A stretch of DNA of 64,000 nucleotides from Antitrichia curtipendula (GCA_951230915.1 OX579638.1:26678696-26742695); one strand, 5' to 3'. Shown: positions 23,246 through 35,066, counted from the first letter of the stretch. The notes: generated by a model from the letters alone, not told the origin. Numbers and translations: made by a program.

Positions 23246-24586
23246 CTACTGTGGATGCACGCGTTGCATACTCAAGAAAACGCCCAGGCTGTTACGTTTT
23301 TCGGTGGCAACAACAGCTTCTACAGGCTCCGCCATTTCATCGGCACCTTCTTCGTGCCCACTGTTGTCATCGACATCTCCGTGTAGTCCCTCTGTGCGTA
23401 GAACTTGTAACAAATTCTGGACATCCTCGTGTGATTGACCGAGTAGGACATTGTGCAGAATGGCACATGTGAGAATCACGTCAGGTAAAAATGCAACATG
23501 TAAATCTGACTTCGTCAATAATTCACGAAAGGTTTGTTTCAGAATCCCGAAGGCATTTTCCACCACATATCGACCTTTTCGGAGTTTCTTGTTGAAAAGA
23601 GTCTCAGCCAAAGACAAATGTATCCCAGATCGGTGTGGAACCATTAACCAAGGCAGCAGTGGGTACCCCAAATCACCGATCAAGTACGGAGAGAAACCTT
23701 CAACAGTATGGTCACTTTGCAGCAAGTTGTTATGCATGCATAGATCATACAAGGAAGATCGACGGAGCATGCGAGAATCATTTGTTGAACCAGGCATTCC
23801 TAGGTAAAGGTCCAAGAAACGTTTTTGACTGTCTACAACTGCTTGGCAGTTTAGGGTATAACCACCGGACTTGAAGTAAAAGTAGTCGACAGGTACATGT
23901 TGCGGCTTCAAAATAGAGATATGCGTACCGTCAATTGCTCCTACTATGCCTGGTAAACCACAGAGCTCATAGAACTCTTGTTGAGTATGCCGCATGCGCT
24001 CACCCGTTGGCCATGTAAGTTTGTGCCGCAAGGTGTCATTGATTGCGTGGACCACATCCCTAAGTATGGACGATACAGTACTCTTTCCAACAGCGAACAT
24101 TTCGCTGCTAATAAACAGAGAAGCACCGTGAGTCAATTTGAAAAGGCAACAAGCAACACGGATGAGTACAGGAATTGCCAGCCGGTAGTTTGTGTTTTTT
24201 TTCATCACATGTGGCCGAAGGAGATCTGCCAATGCAAAGACAGCCTTTTTGGTCATTCTGAACATTTGAATCCACCTGGTGTCATCGTACTCTGTGAGCA
24301 AGAACCTGGAGAACCACGTCATAGATCGAGGCTTAATCCAATACCCCAGATCATCATCAGAAAGAGTGAAGGAAGTGCACAAGCGAAAATTATGCAAGGC
24401 AGCTTGCATTTCTTGTAGCGGATCATGACTAGGTTGCCCAAGACACTGCACAATGGCTAGAAGAGCGTCGGTATCATCATCTTCCTCCGACGAAGGTAAC
24501 GGTAGAAGTTGTGGAGCACAGAGAAGCTGCAAAAGCATCCAGGCCATGTAAGCAACGGCCAATTCTGAGTTCATGTCCCCGGGCAT
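23246..24586 (-). CDS. HARBI1-like DDE endonuclease (Harbinger transposase)
   Basis: This nuclease cuts and joins the transposon ends together with the MYB-like partner. The frame is open from 24,742, but ATG 24,586 (ACCATGC context) is the best start, giving 446 aa. The 5' end of this exon is probably at 24,609, after a TTTTTGTAG acceptor, so a leader intron is likely. A helix-turn-helix-like segment lies at about residues 165-182 (VGKSTVSSILRDVVHAI). The DDE_4 domain shows its motifs in order: GAIDGTHI (D219), GMPGSTNDSRML (D270), IGDLGYPLLPWL and RYVVENAFGILK (E343). All three catalytic residues are present and no frameshift was seen. Typical HARBI1-type transposases are 350-450 aa. It runs tail-to-tail with the MYB-like gene, about 470 bp apart. 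Confidence 0.93.
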   Translation of the reverse strand: MPGDMNSELAVAYMAWMLLQLLCAPQLLPLPSSEEDDDTDALLAIVQCLGQPSHDPLQEMQAALHNFRLCTSFTLSDDDLGYWIKPRSMTWFSRFLLTEYDDTRWIQMFRMTKKAVFALADLLRPHVMKKNTNYRLAIPVLIRVACCLFKLTHGASLFISSEMFAVGKSTVSSILRDVVHAINDTLRHKLTWPTGERMRHTQQEFYELCGLPGIVGAIDGTHISILKPQHVPVDYFYFKSGGYTLNCQAVVDSQKRFLDLYLGMPGSTNDSRMLRRSSLYDLCMHNNLLQSDHTVEGFSPYLIGDLGYPLLPWLMVPHRSGIHLSLAETLFNKKLRKGRYVVENAFGILKQTFRELLTKSDLHVAFLPDVILTCAILHNVLLGQSHEDVQNLLQVLRTEGLHGDVDDNSGHEEGADEMAEPVEAVVATEKRNSLGVFLSMQRVHPQ

Positions 24587-25740
24587 GGTACCGAAGTTGT
24601 TCCTGATCCCTACAAAAACATAGAAAAAGAGGCTTTCAGAAAATTGATGGCATTGCATGTATTGAAGCATGAAATTGAAGCAGCAATAGAGTTGGAGCAA
24701 GTGCTGAAACCCTAGAAGAACATCAACCGTACTATAGACCACAACAAATTTTGACAGAGGCTGGTGGGTAGAATTTCAGGGTGCCACAGGCACAAGCAAT
24801 GAGAACAAGGCATATGTCTAAAAGAGAACTGATTGTGCAAGAGACGGAGCTTCCAAATTGGGGATTCATCATTTACACAGCATTGGATGACCTAGACGAC
24901 GGAATGGTTAGAAGGGAAAAAAATTGAAGCAAACGTGACTCAGAAACACAAAATCAGGAAGCGCAGCGAAGATGCACCTGTGATTTCGAAGAAGAATTCG
25001 AAATGGAAATGGCGAATTCCAAAGGCAGCGGGAAGGAACGGCAAAACAATTTTTTGCACCGAAAACTCTGTCGTGTCACCTGTATCGACAAGTAGTCTGT
25101 GTATCTCTGAGAACGCAGAATTTCTCAACGTAGAGAAAAAAAAAAGCGATCACAATTATCAAAGCAGAGGCCGCCGATGTAAAAGAAGAGCGGAGCTATG
25201 TCGCGTGGAACCCAGAATTCAAAAGCAGCAATTGCCACAGCAGTAGTCGAACGTGCTCGAAACCCCGAAAGCAACACTTCTGTAGAATGTGAAACCAGGA
25301 ACAGAAATACAAAGCTACACAGATTCGAACTGGCTGATAACAAAATGCAGGTGGAATGGAAGCTACATTGAAGAACTTCGATGTTTGTCTTCAGAAAGCA
25401 GAGGTGATTCGAAGGATGTGAGGGAGAGCAGTGAAAGAGAAGTTCTTGTAAAAGCCTCTTCGGTGTGACCCCCCACAAAGACATGGTTGTCTTATCGGCC
25501 GACCTGGCAGATTATACGAATCCCACAAATCACGTAGTGCGCTGATGTGAACGGCCCAGTCCTACGTACATCCATCCAAATCGCTTTTTCACAGAAAATA
25601 AGAAACCCTAAAAATCCACTTTTCCCGGAAAGAACGCATGACTCTTAGTCCTTACCACCGAAGCTCCGTAAAGCCAGGTGAGAATGGACTATACCACGCA
25701 TACGTTTGGACTGCGATTACACAGGCGTGAGCGAATCACC

Positions 25741-25760
25741 AAACCCTAACCCTAAAACCC
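25741..25760 (+). promoter_or_regulatory. Telo-box motif upstream of TIM22
   Basis: AAACCCTAACCCTAAAACCC lies 110-130 bp before the TIM22 ATG. The AAACCCTAA telo-box is a known element of plant housekeeping promoters and leaders, especially genes for translation and organelle biogenesis. Its place between the Harbinger end and the start codon fits the remaining TIM22 promoter or leader. Confidence 0.6.
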
Positions 25761-25869
25761 CTGTGTTGCTCTCAGACACAGATTGTTCAGGAATTCTCCA
25801 TCGGAAGCTCTGCAGTTACTGTCTTCGGAACAGATCTTCGCCGAGCCAACAACTATCGTAGGAGCAGCG

Positions 25870-27964
25870 ATGGCGACGCCCGGTCCCTCGAGTAGCGAGG
25901 AACCGCCATTGCGTCTCCCTTCCCCGGATGAGATCCGAGCTCAAGATATCTTCAACAATTGCGCTGTCCGCACCGCTGTCAGTGGCGTCATGGGTGCGTT
26001 TTCTCATCTCTTTGGGAGGCCTTCAATCTCTTGAAACATTTTCGACCTTTGCTACTCAAATTTGAAGCAGTGGTGATTCTGTATCGCTCCCCCTCGGCTT
26101 GGATTTTGGAAGTGTGTTGGTGGATATCAAGATTTAGGGTTGTGTAACGTCCTGTAGTTTGGTTATGTTCTGGGTTTACGAGATTTTGATTTCTGGGAGA
26201 TTTGAACCTACTTTAGCTACTGGTGGATTTCGTCATTGCCCGAAGGAAATGGATATTTTCTTCTTTTGAGTATATGGATTTTGATAAGCTTTCGTCAGGC
26301 TGTTTATGAATTTGTCACTTTTTTTATCAGGTCATGTAATGTGACAAAATGTTGTGAGAAAATATAGAAAAATAGACTCGATTTATTGGTGCGTGTATTG
26401 ATTTTGCTAGGCACAAGCTTCCTAGTTTTATATTTTTTAAATTTGGCCACCTATGGTGGCATGTATACCACCAACGGTATTCAGATTAGGGCTGAGTTGT
26501 TGTGAAAAAATGACAACAATGAAGAGTTTGTAATTTTGAGGGAACTTCAAGAGCGCCGAAGTCTACTTGTGTAGGGTTGTTAATTTCTTTGCGTCTGATG
26601 GCTATCTTTCTGATCTTTCGTGGTTTTAAGGTAACTAAAATTATTATGATCTGAGTAAGCCTGATTATGGTTGATTAGATTAAATTTCGTTTGGTCTAGT
26701 TAGGAATTGAAAGAGAACTTGAATGCACATTAGCTTGAAATTTTGGGACGCTATGTGCATAAATCCTGAACCTTTAAACTCTTGACTATAAAATCGACTC
26801 TAATGTTCAGATTGGGTACATGCTTGTGGTCAATTTTTACTTTCTGGGAAAAAAATTCTAGAGATTACTTTTGGGTATGAGTTGCAACTAGGTGCCCTTA
26901 CCTTAGTCTGAATTTCATTGCAGGTGGCGGAATGGGAATTTTCATGGGAATGTTGTTTGGTGCTCTCGAAACACCCGTCCATGCAGAGACAATGACAGCT
27001 CGACAGAATTTCGTTCATGCAGCTCGAACTATGAGTACCAAAAGTGTGCAGATGGCCAAGACTTTTTCTGTCATGGGTGCCATATTCGCAGGAACTGAAT
27101 GCGTTTTTGAGAAGGTAGTAGAATATATTACTAGTTATATTAAGTGTTTTTTTGTCCACAGTAATCTGACCTACTATTTGTAGTCCTGTTTTTTCTGGGT
27201 CATCCTTGTAGCATCGTGCTTTCACTGCTTTGATTTTGTGGAGTTTGGTATCAATGACCCTTCTCTGAATTCAGATACTTACGTCTCCTGCAGGCTAGGG
27301 CAAGACATGACTCAACAAATACTGTACTAGCTGGCTGTGCAACAGGAGGGAGCATGTCAGCAAGAGGTTCGTTGTCTTTTACTACTTAACCTAGTACTCC
27401 CTCTGTCCCAAAATGATTGTCCACAATTTTGTTGATATTTTTTGGAGTCAATTTCATTGACCATACTGTGAAAAGCATAGTTCTGAAAGGTTCCAAATTT
27501 TATATCACTAGAATCAATGAAATACTTTGCATGTGTTCATTGCAACGTAAATAAAATTAGCCACAAGGAAGTATTTTTTTGACCTACTCTAAACTCTAAA
27601 CCCTAAAAAGTACGACATTCAAAGTGGACAATCATTTCTAGTACTTGTTTTCTAGTACAATCTCGTGATGGTGCCGTTTAAAGTTGGGTACTGTATCATC
27701 AGTCAGTGACGCATCGCTTTCCTGTCCTTCAGTGAACCTTTTTTTTTCAGTCAGTGTTGTTGCTTGAGCCTTTTCTTATGTGAAATTCTACTGTAGTATT
27801 CGCAGCTTCCCTGATTTGGTGAATTTAGATCCGAAAACAGATGTGCCTGACCAAATCTGCTTGAATTGTCTGATGCAGCTGGACCACAGGCAGCTTGTCT
27901 TGGGTGTGCAGGCTTTGCTGCATTCTCTGTTGTCATTGAGAAGATTTTTGATAGGCATAATTAA
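25870..27964 (+). CDS. TIM22: Mitochondrial inner-membrane translocase subunit TIM22
   Basis: TIM22 forms the carrier translocase that inserts multi-spanning proteins such as metabolite carriers into the mitochondrial inner membrane. I assembled four exons: 25870-25993, 26924-27114, 27294-27366 and 27879-27964. All are GT-AG and phase-consistent, giving 157 aa. After an N-terminal hydrophilic part (EIRAQDIFNNCAVRTAVSGV) comes the glycine-rich first membrane segment (GGGMGIFMGMLFGALE). Next is the conserved MAKTFSVMGAIFAGTECVFEK, then ARHDSTNTVLAGCATGG and SMSARAGPQAACLGCAGFAA, and finally FSVVIEKIFDRHN. These are the four membrane segments of the Tim17/22/23 family. The paired cysteines (GTEC and GCA) typical of TIM22 are present. 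Length is slightly below the usual 170-200 aa. The start is the only ATG joined to exon 1 in frame. Intron 3 carries a Stowaway-like MITE. Confidence 0.95.
27394..27650. mobile_element. Stowaway-like MITE in TIM22 intron 3
   Basis: The left end is TACTCCCTCTGTCCCAAAAT followed by GATTGTCCAC, the plant Stowaway-type terminus after a TA. At the right, GTGGACAATCATTT is the exact complement of the inner part, but the outer CTCCCTC part is missing. CTAGTACT flanks both sides. It looks like an element that lost its right tip. Confidence 0.7.
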
Positions 27965-28692
27965 TTCATTTGGTTTACTTGAATAGTGATTACTGGACGG
28001 TTTTCTATGCTTGAGGGTGGTGTCTGGACGTTATCATCCTTGAAGCCATGAAAGCTTAGACATCAAATTTTGACTCTCTCTAAAGAGTGTATATAGATTT
28101 TTTTACTCCCGTTCACATCGTAGCTTTGCCTTAGTCCACAGAGAACACAATGATTTTTAGTGATCTCTACTTTAGCATTTACAGATTACTTCTAGCCCTG
28201 TTTGCAGATGCGAATGTATTACGCTGGTTGAGCAAAATGAAAGATGTCTGCTTTAGTTTGCTCACTGTAATGCCAGCAGACAATTAATGGCTCTCTTGAA
28301 ATGGGATTTAATCAGACAGTCATTAATTTGTGGATGACAGGTTCAGTGTGAAGATGTGTGGTTCGAAGTCAAATATTTTGCCTCCTGAGCAATTTTGTCA
28401 AAGCCACTTCCCTACCCATTGTTCACGAAGTTAAAAAACATTTAAAAAAATTAGATTATGAAAGTTTTGGGAAGATATTTCTCCAGAAAATAAATCTTTT
28501 GTATGAGAAAGAAATGACTCTTCTAAAATTTTCTATTTTCAAATATTTGTCAAGCCATATTTTGCAATTTTAATTAATTACTCCAGTATTTCTCATAAAA
28601 TGTTGACCATGAGTCCATGATGACTTTTGTTATTTCACATTGAGTGCATCCACATTCAAAACTACACACTCAAAAATGAGCCATGAGCCAAC
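27965..28692. other. TIM22 3' flank and spacer
   Basis: No coding exon was recognised beyond the TIM22 stop. The sequence becomes AT-rich after about 28,350. Confidence 0.5.
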
Positions 28693-28958
28693 CAGGGCTT
28701 TTTTTTTTGGCTTTCTGGTGCCAGATTGCACCAGAAAAAAAAATCTGGCTAAAAAAGGTTATAAAAAATGCCAAAAAAATTGGATGAAATCGCCAGACAA
28801 CTTTGAAATTAAAAAAAATATTAGATGAAATCGCCTAATTGTGGATGAAAACTACACTATACATCCAATAAGTAGATGAATGTTGCAATTTGGAGCACCA
28901 CTATAACATTTTGTATCGCCACTATGGCACTTCTTCAAAAATGAAAAAAAAAGCCCTG
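28693..28958. mobile_element. hAT-type MITE, 266 bp
   Basis: The left end CAGGGCTTTTTTTTTTGG and the right end AAAAAAAAAGCCCTG are inverted repeats with the CAGGG start typical of hAT. GAGCCAAC (28,685-28,692) and GAGCCAAT (28,959-28,966) form an 8-bp target duplication with one mismatch. The interior shares phrases such as TTGGATGAAATCGCCAGA with 12.35-12.45 kb, so relatives exist in this window. Non-coding. Confidence 0.85.
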
Positions 28959-29080
28959 GAGCCAATATAAATATTCCTCCCTTTGTCCTAAAATGATCTT
29001 CATGTTGGCCTTAATTTTTTGTCCCTAAATGATCTTCCTATTGTGGGAGTGGGGGTTGGTAAGCAATTTCCCACATATTG

Positions 29081-29582
29081 TAGCAACTATAATGACCAAA
29101 TCCTTGATAGCATAGAGTAGTCAATGTAATTCCCCGCCTCCTATGGAGGTGTAACAACTATAATGGCTAAATCCTTGAAAACATGGAATAGTCAATCTAA
29201 TTCCCCACCTCCTATTGGAGATCTAATAACCGGCCCTTTCTTTTTTGGCACCATGGGGCCAAATAGCACCATTTCAAAATAAAATTCTACTTTTCACCAA
29301 ATAAAAAGTAATCTTTTTTCACCAAATTTTTTGCATTTCTATTTACAATGTGGATGAAGTCGTCAAATTTGGATGAAAAAGTGCATAAATATGAATTGAA
29401 AAGTATTTTTTGGTCCAAAAGATGGATGAATGTAGAAATACAATGCTTCACCAAATTTTAAGTAATCACCATCCTGGCATTTTCTCAAAAACTTTAAAAA
29501 AAAATTTGGTAACAACTATGATGGCCAAATCCTTGGAAACATGGAGTAGTCAATCTAATTCACTACCTCCTATTGGAAGCGT
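29081..29582. repeat. Three 71-bp tandem repeats, the third split off by a MITE
   Basis: Units begin TAGCAACTATAATGACCAAA (29,081), TAACAACTATAATGGCTAAA (29,152) and TAACAACTATGATGGCCAAA (29,511). Each contains TCCTTG, CATGGA-TAGTCAAT and CCTCCTAT. About 280 bp at 29,230-29,508 separate units 2 and 3. That insert starts GGCCCTTTCTTTTTTGGCACC and resembles the hAT-type MITE at 28,693, and TAATAACC and TAACAACT beside it may be the worn 8-bp duplication. Confidence 0.7.
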
Positions 29583-30016
29583 AAATCAATTCAGTCCATA
29601 CATTCAGGATTGCTCACTAGAAAGTTCTACATGGTTTGGAATCATTAGCAACAACAATGCTCCCAAGCCAAGTCAAACTATTTTCAAAGTCTTAGTATGC
29701 AATTGACATTGCACATGATCTAGGACCTACTGATTGGTCATTGGTGCTTCTTGAAAATGCTCCCCAATTCTAATTTTTAAGCACTCCCAAAGTACACTTT
29801 GAAAACTAATTTAAAACTCCAAGTTCCAAGACAATATAGGTGCATCAAATTCTACTTAGAATTAAAAACGGATTTAAAAAATATTATTTTCAACCTTAAT
29901 CTAGAGCATTTTGGAATTTGTCCAACAAAAAGTTAATTTTGGAACAAAAAAAATATTTAAGAAGGGAGGAAGAAGTTTTACTCTAGTCTAGAAGCCCATT
30001 TTGGAAAAAAAAAGTA
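29583..30016. other. AT-rich spacer, nothing recognised
   Basis: No gene and no paired termini were found. A lone Stowaway-like start (TCCTCCCTTTGTCCTAAAAT) lies slightly upstream at about 28,976. Confidence 0.45.
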
Positions 30017-30594
30017 CTCCCTTTGTCTCAAAATAAATCTAGGTATTCCAATATACTTGTCCCATATTAAATTCAAAATCGACTCTTCACAACTTGATGG
30101 ACAACAACTAAAGCTAGTTCGAACACCCTGAAGCAAAAGAATCCATAGATATCACACTCCAAAGACTATATAGCGATTTGATCCTTGCAAAGGGAATCAA
30201 AATGCAACCTCTAACCAACCAAAGGCAAAGAATTCAACCCACAATTATATAGAAACTACTACCAACACATCTCTTGTTGAAAATTTCCTAGATTTGAATC
30301 ATAGGACATTGTTGGAATTGAATACAAAGGACATCAATGGATATCATTGCACCAACATTGCTCGAAGAATGATCAAAATTAATACCATTAGACTAGTTCC
30401 CAAAAGGGAAAAATTTGTAGATTTTGTCACATGTTTTCAACATGCGCCGGTTTACCATTGACTTCCATTCTTTCACACCTAGTGGAGTTTAGTAGAAGCT
30501 ACAATAATCACGCAATCCTTTGAAAATAGGAGCTACTCATGCACTAATGTAGCCATTTCTAGGAAATACCAGATTCATTTCGGGATGGAAGGAG
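30017..30594. mobile_element. Stowaway-like MITE, 578 bp, TA flanks
   Basis: The left end CTCCCTTTGTCTCAAAATAA pairs with the complement of the right end, CTCCTTCCATCCCGAAATGA. Both continue into ATCT-GGTATT-CC. TA lies directly outside at 30,015-30,016 and 30,595-30,596, the Tc1/mariner-type target. The interior is non-coding. Confidence 0.85.
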
Positions 30595-31502
30595 TATTTA
30601 AGAAGGAAGAAAGAAGTTTTATTCCAATCTAAAAGTCCAACTTGAATGAAATGTCTCTTGGGAATGGCTCAACTATTTGAGCTTCATAAACCTTGGTGGA
30701 AAATTTATACTGCCATAGTATGAGGTACCCCCTATGAAAAACTAACATGTTCGTTCTTCTACAAAAAATTTATTTGACCCCTATTATAGTTAGATGTATC
30801 ACCATGGTAGTTGTTAGTATATTGTGTATACTATATATACTATGTATACTATACAAACTATCAGTGCTTAGGTTTGAATTTATGAATGCTTCACTAGTGT
30901 ACCAAGGTCAAAGCTATTGAGCTAAGGCTGCAAGTTCCTCAAAAATTATATACTATTAGGGGATTTAATTGCTAACACTAGTAGTTGCACTATAACAAAT
31001 CCACGATTTTTTGGACAAGTTGAAAAACATGTAGATACATTTTTTCTAATGTCAGGCATGCTTCCATCGATGTCCAAAGAAATTTGGTCAAGATTGACGT
31101 GACAAAAATATGGTAAAATCTAAGAAAATGTACAATGTTTTTAGTGTGGCGTCTGCACAAACATGGACAAACGCGGTGCCACTGAAGTGCACTACATTGC
31201 AGTCACATCAACTCTATGTAAGCGTCATGTGGACGGGCAACACCATATGGGATATTTTTCATCCAACCTAAAGATGATGTGGTAGTTGATGCCACACATG
31301 ACATTATATTGTCTGAAAAGATTAATATTGTTCTTAGTGACATCAACTTAGAATGATGTCTAAACATTTTTTGAGACTTTTTTTGAGACGTCAGCTTCTA
31401 AGTCTAGATCTTTTGTGACATCAACTTTGACATACTCCATATACAATATATCATATATTATACATCATACACAATAAGTCATACTTGTACCTGATGTGGT
31501 AT
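30595..31502. other. Spacer before the tandem array
   Basis: AT-rich DNA with no gene recognised. Similarity to the array unit starts abruptly at about 31,503 (ATTGCTGGCAA). Confidence 0.5.
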
Positions 31503-33940
31503 AATTGCTGGCAATGTTCCTTAGAAAAATGAAGATTAACAATTGTCACGTTTTAAGCCTCATAGAAAATTGTATATTCTCCTAAAAAATGAATACATTT
31601 TTTCAATAGGAAGTCTAATGAGACCTCCAATAATTATGTATAAGGTAACTACACCTATAGTTGTACAAATAAGCAATTCAACATGATTTCCATTATTATA
31701 TTGAATTTTTTTGGAGTGGGATCTTGTTGGAAGCCAAAAGGAGATTCTAGATTATCTAAAAATGCATTTTTTGGACACCGTATGAACAAACTACGAATTT
31801 TCAAAGTGTTGAAAATAGGGTTTAGGATAACCAACCATAGACTCTTATGAATAGTGGAAGTAAATTTTTGGCAAGAATCTAGCCTATGCAATTTTAAAAA
31901 GCGTGCAATTTAAGGTGTAGTTATGCATGGTTTGTTGGATTGCCAATGTTCTAGTGTCTCTTCCTTGAAAGAAATTCTTCTATCATTCTTCGTCATCATT
32001 ATGTTGTCATCTTTGTGCCACTTGCATCTCAATGGCACATCACATGCTGTGAGTAAGGTAGGTGTCTCTAAAAGCAACCTAGCTCTAAAAGTGACCTCTG
32101 ACATAGAGGTACATTTAACTTTCTTCAATGTACCAACATTGTACATTTCACTATTGCTTATAGAAACCATTGTGTTTCAACTTCAAAAGTTTGTAACTAA
32201 TTCCACAAAGGTCCAAAAAATATGAAACAACTTGGATTAGATGCCAATTCCATTTTTCTTCCTAGTAAAATTTACTAAAAACTGAATCAAGGAGTTCAAC
32301 TGCCCTAAAAATGCAATGCATTCTTAAAAGGTTGCTATAAGAGCCTCCTACCTTATATTGCTCATTTCTAGAGCTTGTCAAAATTAGCTTTTGTCCATTA
32401 GGCTCCTTGGAAGAAATCTGTTGACCTGACTTTAGTAACATTTGAAAAGGTTTGTGAGAATAGAATTTGTTCATGAGATTTGGTGTTGGTGATTCTTAAC
32501 ACAAACCCTTTGCTCTAGTGTTTACTATCCCATGAATGCCGTCAATACCAACATCAAAACTAGTTTTGATTGAAAGAGCAATAATAAATGAAGAGTAAAT
32601 GGTAAGGAAAGAATTAAACAATATATGTGTTGTTAAAGTTGGTGTTAAACATCATTAGTTGGATCTATAATGGAGCTAGAACCATGACCTTTTATATTAT
32701 GGTTGTCACAAGTTTAAGAAAATAATAAATGACATTTTATTTAGTTATACATTTGTATGGACCATCTTTATGTAGGGTTGTGGTTGTTCCAATTTACATT
32801 CTTAGTTTTGCAGGATTACCTTTTGACCAAAGTTTTCTTATTAAGGTTTTGATGGAATTAACACAATCAACTTAACAAAATACTGTAGCGTTGCTTTTGA
32901 TAAGAATATTTCTAAGCAATTATGAGTCTCAAAACACATCTAAACTTTAGTGGTTATTGAAATTGTGTAATGCCATCAATTAACCTAGAAAATACCAATC
33001 TTTATTATTCAATTAGTTTTGAAGATTTCTAAACACTTGAATGTAAAACACACCAATTTTAATAACAAACTTGATAGTCAACATGGTTACCAACTGGATT
33101 AATTAAGAAAGATGCAAAATTCTATACATCTAGTAAACAATTTTGTACTGATGAAGGTAGGAACAATATAATTAATTTGTGTTGATTTATCATCAAAAAT
33201 TTACCTAGTCCAATCATTAGTGATAAAAATATATGAATTCTACATGAATTTTAGATAACATTTTGTCAATTTCATCTAATGCAAGGCCAAGTGTTCACCA
33301 AGTTTTTTTCATTATAATAAACTATGTAACCCAAATGAATCAAGACAATTCAAAATAGCATAAGAAAGCATCTTCATCTTGCAGTTGATTGCCATGTGAG
33401 CCATCTATGAAGTATCCAAAAAGTTTTACATTGGAATGATTAGTGACCACAATTATAGGAACTTCTACTTTTTGAGTATGAATCCATAGTAGGATGTGAT
33501 TATTTTAGTCCTACATGTTGTGACCGTGTTGGGAAATAGAATTGTGACCTATTTAGGTGAGTAACTAAGATAGACCATTATGGATACACCATTTGTGTTG
33601 GTTTTGGTCTTCGGGGGCATGGTAGAGACTTTCTTTTTGGCCAATTGGGCAACACACTTCAACAATTCATAACAAATTCATACTTTGTTGAAAAAGTACA
33701 ACTTCAACTGCTCACATTTCTCTCACATTTGACTTTGTATGCTGAAAAAATTCAAAAGTTCGAAATTTGATAAATAATTTTAGATCTTTGGTTCAATTAA
33801 AATGCCTACAGTATGCCACTGCTCTACTTGGAAATCAATAAACCACTGGTCATTGTACTTAGCTGGTGAACATGAAGCTAGAAATTCAGTAAGCAGGACT
33901 GAACTCATGATTCTTCAATTTCTTGTGAGACCCAGAGTGT

Positions 33941-33976
33941 GGTGAGGTGAGGTGAGGGTTTAGGGTTTAAGGGTTT
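33941..33976 (+). promoter_or_regulatory. Telomere-like/telo-box cluster in array unit
   Basis: Three GGTGA repeats run into GGGTTTAGGGTTTAAGGGTT. The TTTAGGG words equal the plant telomere repeat, and as interstitial motifs they act as telo-boxes in promoters. The cluster recurs at 41,988, 50,035 and 58,082. No adjacent gene start is certain, so the role is open. Confidence 0.4.
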
Positions 33977-35066
33977 TAAAGTAAGAAAGCTCAATGGAGG
34001 CAACTGAAATCAATCGGCAGTCCATTTAATGAAATCCCCACATTCGTTAATTCATTGCAGTGGCAACTTGTTACGAAGGAAATTCTCGACATAATAAGGG
34101 TAGTTGCTGTATAAAATTGCAAAATCTCCAAGAGATTGGCGCTGATTTTCTGGCATGATCTGCGTCCCTCTGGACCCCATGATTTGCACCAACTCTGTTG
34201 TCTAGCTTCAGAGATTAGTTTGTGCACTCGAATGCAAGTCTCCATGAAAATTTCCGGCACTCGGAAGTTAACACACTTATCGCCTGTACTACTGTACCAC
34301 GATCTCCTACAAAATGTATCTCCTGTTTACGAAGATTTAGGTGTTTTATGCAAATAACTATCCATCCTCAGCTCGACAGTTTGATCGAGTTTCAAAGGGA
34401 CTTCATTAAAGAAAAAAGTGGGCTGATAGTTGGTGACAAAAATAAAATCGCAAGTGCAATATGGGAAACATGCTCCTCGTTAGTAGTTAGTAAGAGTGAC
34501 AAAAGTAAACTGATCAGTAAATATAGATTCGTGTTAAGTGAAGGCTCTATCTTTCAATTTATGAAGGCAATATACGCTAGCTAGCGAGTATTTTTCTCTG
34601 TTTAGGGATTCTCTATCGAGCAAGCCCAAGTCCGAGCCATCTCCATAATTATCATCTTCTTCCTCTCAGTTGCCCCTTGTTCCTCTGGGTGACGGTTGTA
34701 TTTTCAATACGTTAACTAGTGCACTAAAGAAAAAATGAACGGCACGCCGAAGATTCAGAATAAATTAGCTAGCCACACGTCGATCAACATCCCTCAGCAA
34801 TCCACTTCAGCAAGCAACACAAACATAAGTGAAGAAACTAGCAGACAGTGAGTGACTCATTCAAGAAGGCATGACACATTGTAACGTTGAAATTGATCGT
34901 GAAAGCTTTGTATTTAGTTACAGAGAGAAGGGTAGGAACATGCTCGTAGTATCTAGAGCAACATTCCCTCCAATGTTCAATAAAGGCTCTATCTGTTTAT
35001 ACAAGTGCATACGGAAGCAATTGACATACACTACAGTAGCTAGAATTCGTTCTAAGTTTCCTAATT

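Larger units (their letters stand above)
19867..25689. mobile_element. PIF/Harbinger transposon, 5.8 kb
   Basis: The left end starts GTCCATTCTCACCTGGCCTT, and the complement of the right end starts GTCCATTCTCACCTGGCTTT. The first 24 positions match at about 22, and CGGTGGTA recurs in both about 35 bp in. Between the ends lie the two convergent genes expected of a Harbinger element: a MYB/SANT-like protein (+) and a DDE nuclease (-). The target duplication is not clean: the bases directly outside are CAG and TAT, while CTA occurs near both ends (19,861-19,863 and 25,689-25,691). The complete transposase and well-matched ends suggest a fairly young insertion. Confidence 0.85.

Noticed and set aside
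23154..24418. Several plus-strand open frames over the transposase
   Set aside because: They lie antisense to the DDE transposase, which has recognisable catalytic motifs throughout. They are shadows.
19861..25691. CTA as the Harbinger target duplication
   Set aside because: CTA sits three bases away from the left inverted end but is adjacent (by one base) to the right one, so the geometry is not symmetrical. The duplication is left undecided.
33941..33976. Telomere-like TTTAGGG run as a true interstitial telomere
   Set aside because: Only two to three degenerate repeats exist. It fits a promoter telo-box better than a telomere relic.
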